Below are positions 6,413 through 6,435 of a stretch of DNA of 6,435 nt, one piece after another; within the stretch, counting starts at the first letter, position 1, and the number at the start of each line of letters is the position of its first letter. The translations under genes were made by a program, and so were the position numbers. This DNA comes from an uncultured Blautia sp. GTDB taxonomy: Bacteria; Bacillota; Clostridia; Lachnospirales; Lachnospiraceae. Where the stretch lies: assembly GCA_900541345.1 (NCBI GenBank), contig UQJE01000111.1:1-6435 (forward strand), in the 5' to 3' direction. The notes beneath the pieces are model-generated. The model made no database searches. It was not told the DNA's origin and was given only the letters and a program-made list of their open reading frames with translations.

Positions 6413-6435
6413 ATGGCTACAAACCCAGTAAACAT
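6413..6435 (+). CDS. Start of an unidentified gene, cut by the window edge
   Basis: Only seven full codons are visible (MATNPVN), too few for any functional statement. The call rests on context: a perfect -10 TATAAT at 6378-6383, a short leader, and GGAAAG at a proper distance. It would be transcribed away from the minus-strand glycosyltransferase, with a 245-base region (6168-6412) between the two starts holding both candidate promoters and no other gene that I can support. Confidence 0.4.

Noticed and set aside
6202..6435. Minus-strand open frame of at least 77 codons in the intergenic region
   Set aside because: It overlaps the candidate promoters and the minus-strand leader, has a hydrophobic low-complexity composition typical of AT-rich non-coding DNA, and conflicts with the better supported plus-strand start at 6413.
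1..6435. CRISPR arrays, tRNA or rRNA genes, insertion sequences, attachment sites
   Set aside because: I saw no spaced direct repeats, RNA gene signatures, transposase-like proteins or terminal inverted repeats on either strand.

Overview
The window looks like part of a cell-surface polysaccharide or teichoic-acid locus from a low-to-moderate GC Gram-positive bacterium. A gut clostridium of the Lachnospiraceae type is my best guess. The reasons are AT-leaning coding sequence, short Shine-Dalgarno sites, a clear TagD-type glycerol-3-phosphate cytidylyltransferase, a TagGH-like ABC exporter and several family 2 glycosyltransferases (GT2) of Firmicute style. The taxonomic call is inference; no rRNA or other marker gene is present.

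Positions 1-5104 hold one tight plus-strand gene cluster. It starts with the 3' part of a large protein carrying two GT2 modules and a coiled-coil tail (1-2130; its true start lies left of the window). Next come tagD (2156-2572), an ABC-2 type permease (2569-3351), its ATPase (3354-4085) and another GT2 (4091-5104). Gaps run from a 4-bp overlap to 25 bp, so these genes are very probably one operon, whose promoter lies outside the window. A rho-independent terminator at 5118-5146 closes it.

A convergent minus-strand GT2 gene (5106-6167) follows, its stop codon one base away from that of the plus-strand GT2. The plus-strand terminator therefore lies inside its last codons. A 245-bp intergenic region (6168-6412) holds candidate promoters in both directions and leads to the first codons of another plus-strand gene cut off by the window edge (6413-6435).

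As a pathway: TagD would supply CDP-glycerol, the GT2 enzymes would build a glycan on a lipid carrier at the inner face of the membrane, and the two-component ABC transporter would flip the product outward. No CDP-glycerol glycerophosphotransferase (TagB/TagF type), initiating sugar transferase or sugar-nucleotide enzyme is in the window, so the polymer is not defined here.

I do not see a clear unprecedented system. The features most worth a second look are the tandemly repeated coiled-coil tail of the first glycosyltransferase beside an exporter ATPase that lacks a substrate-recognition domain, and the terminator embedded in an opposing gene.
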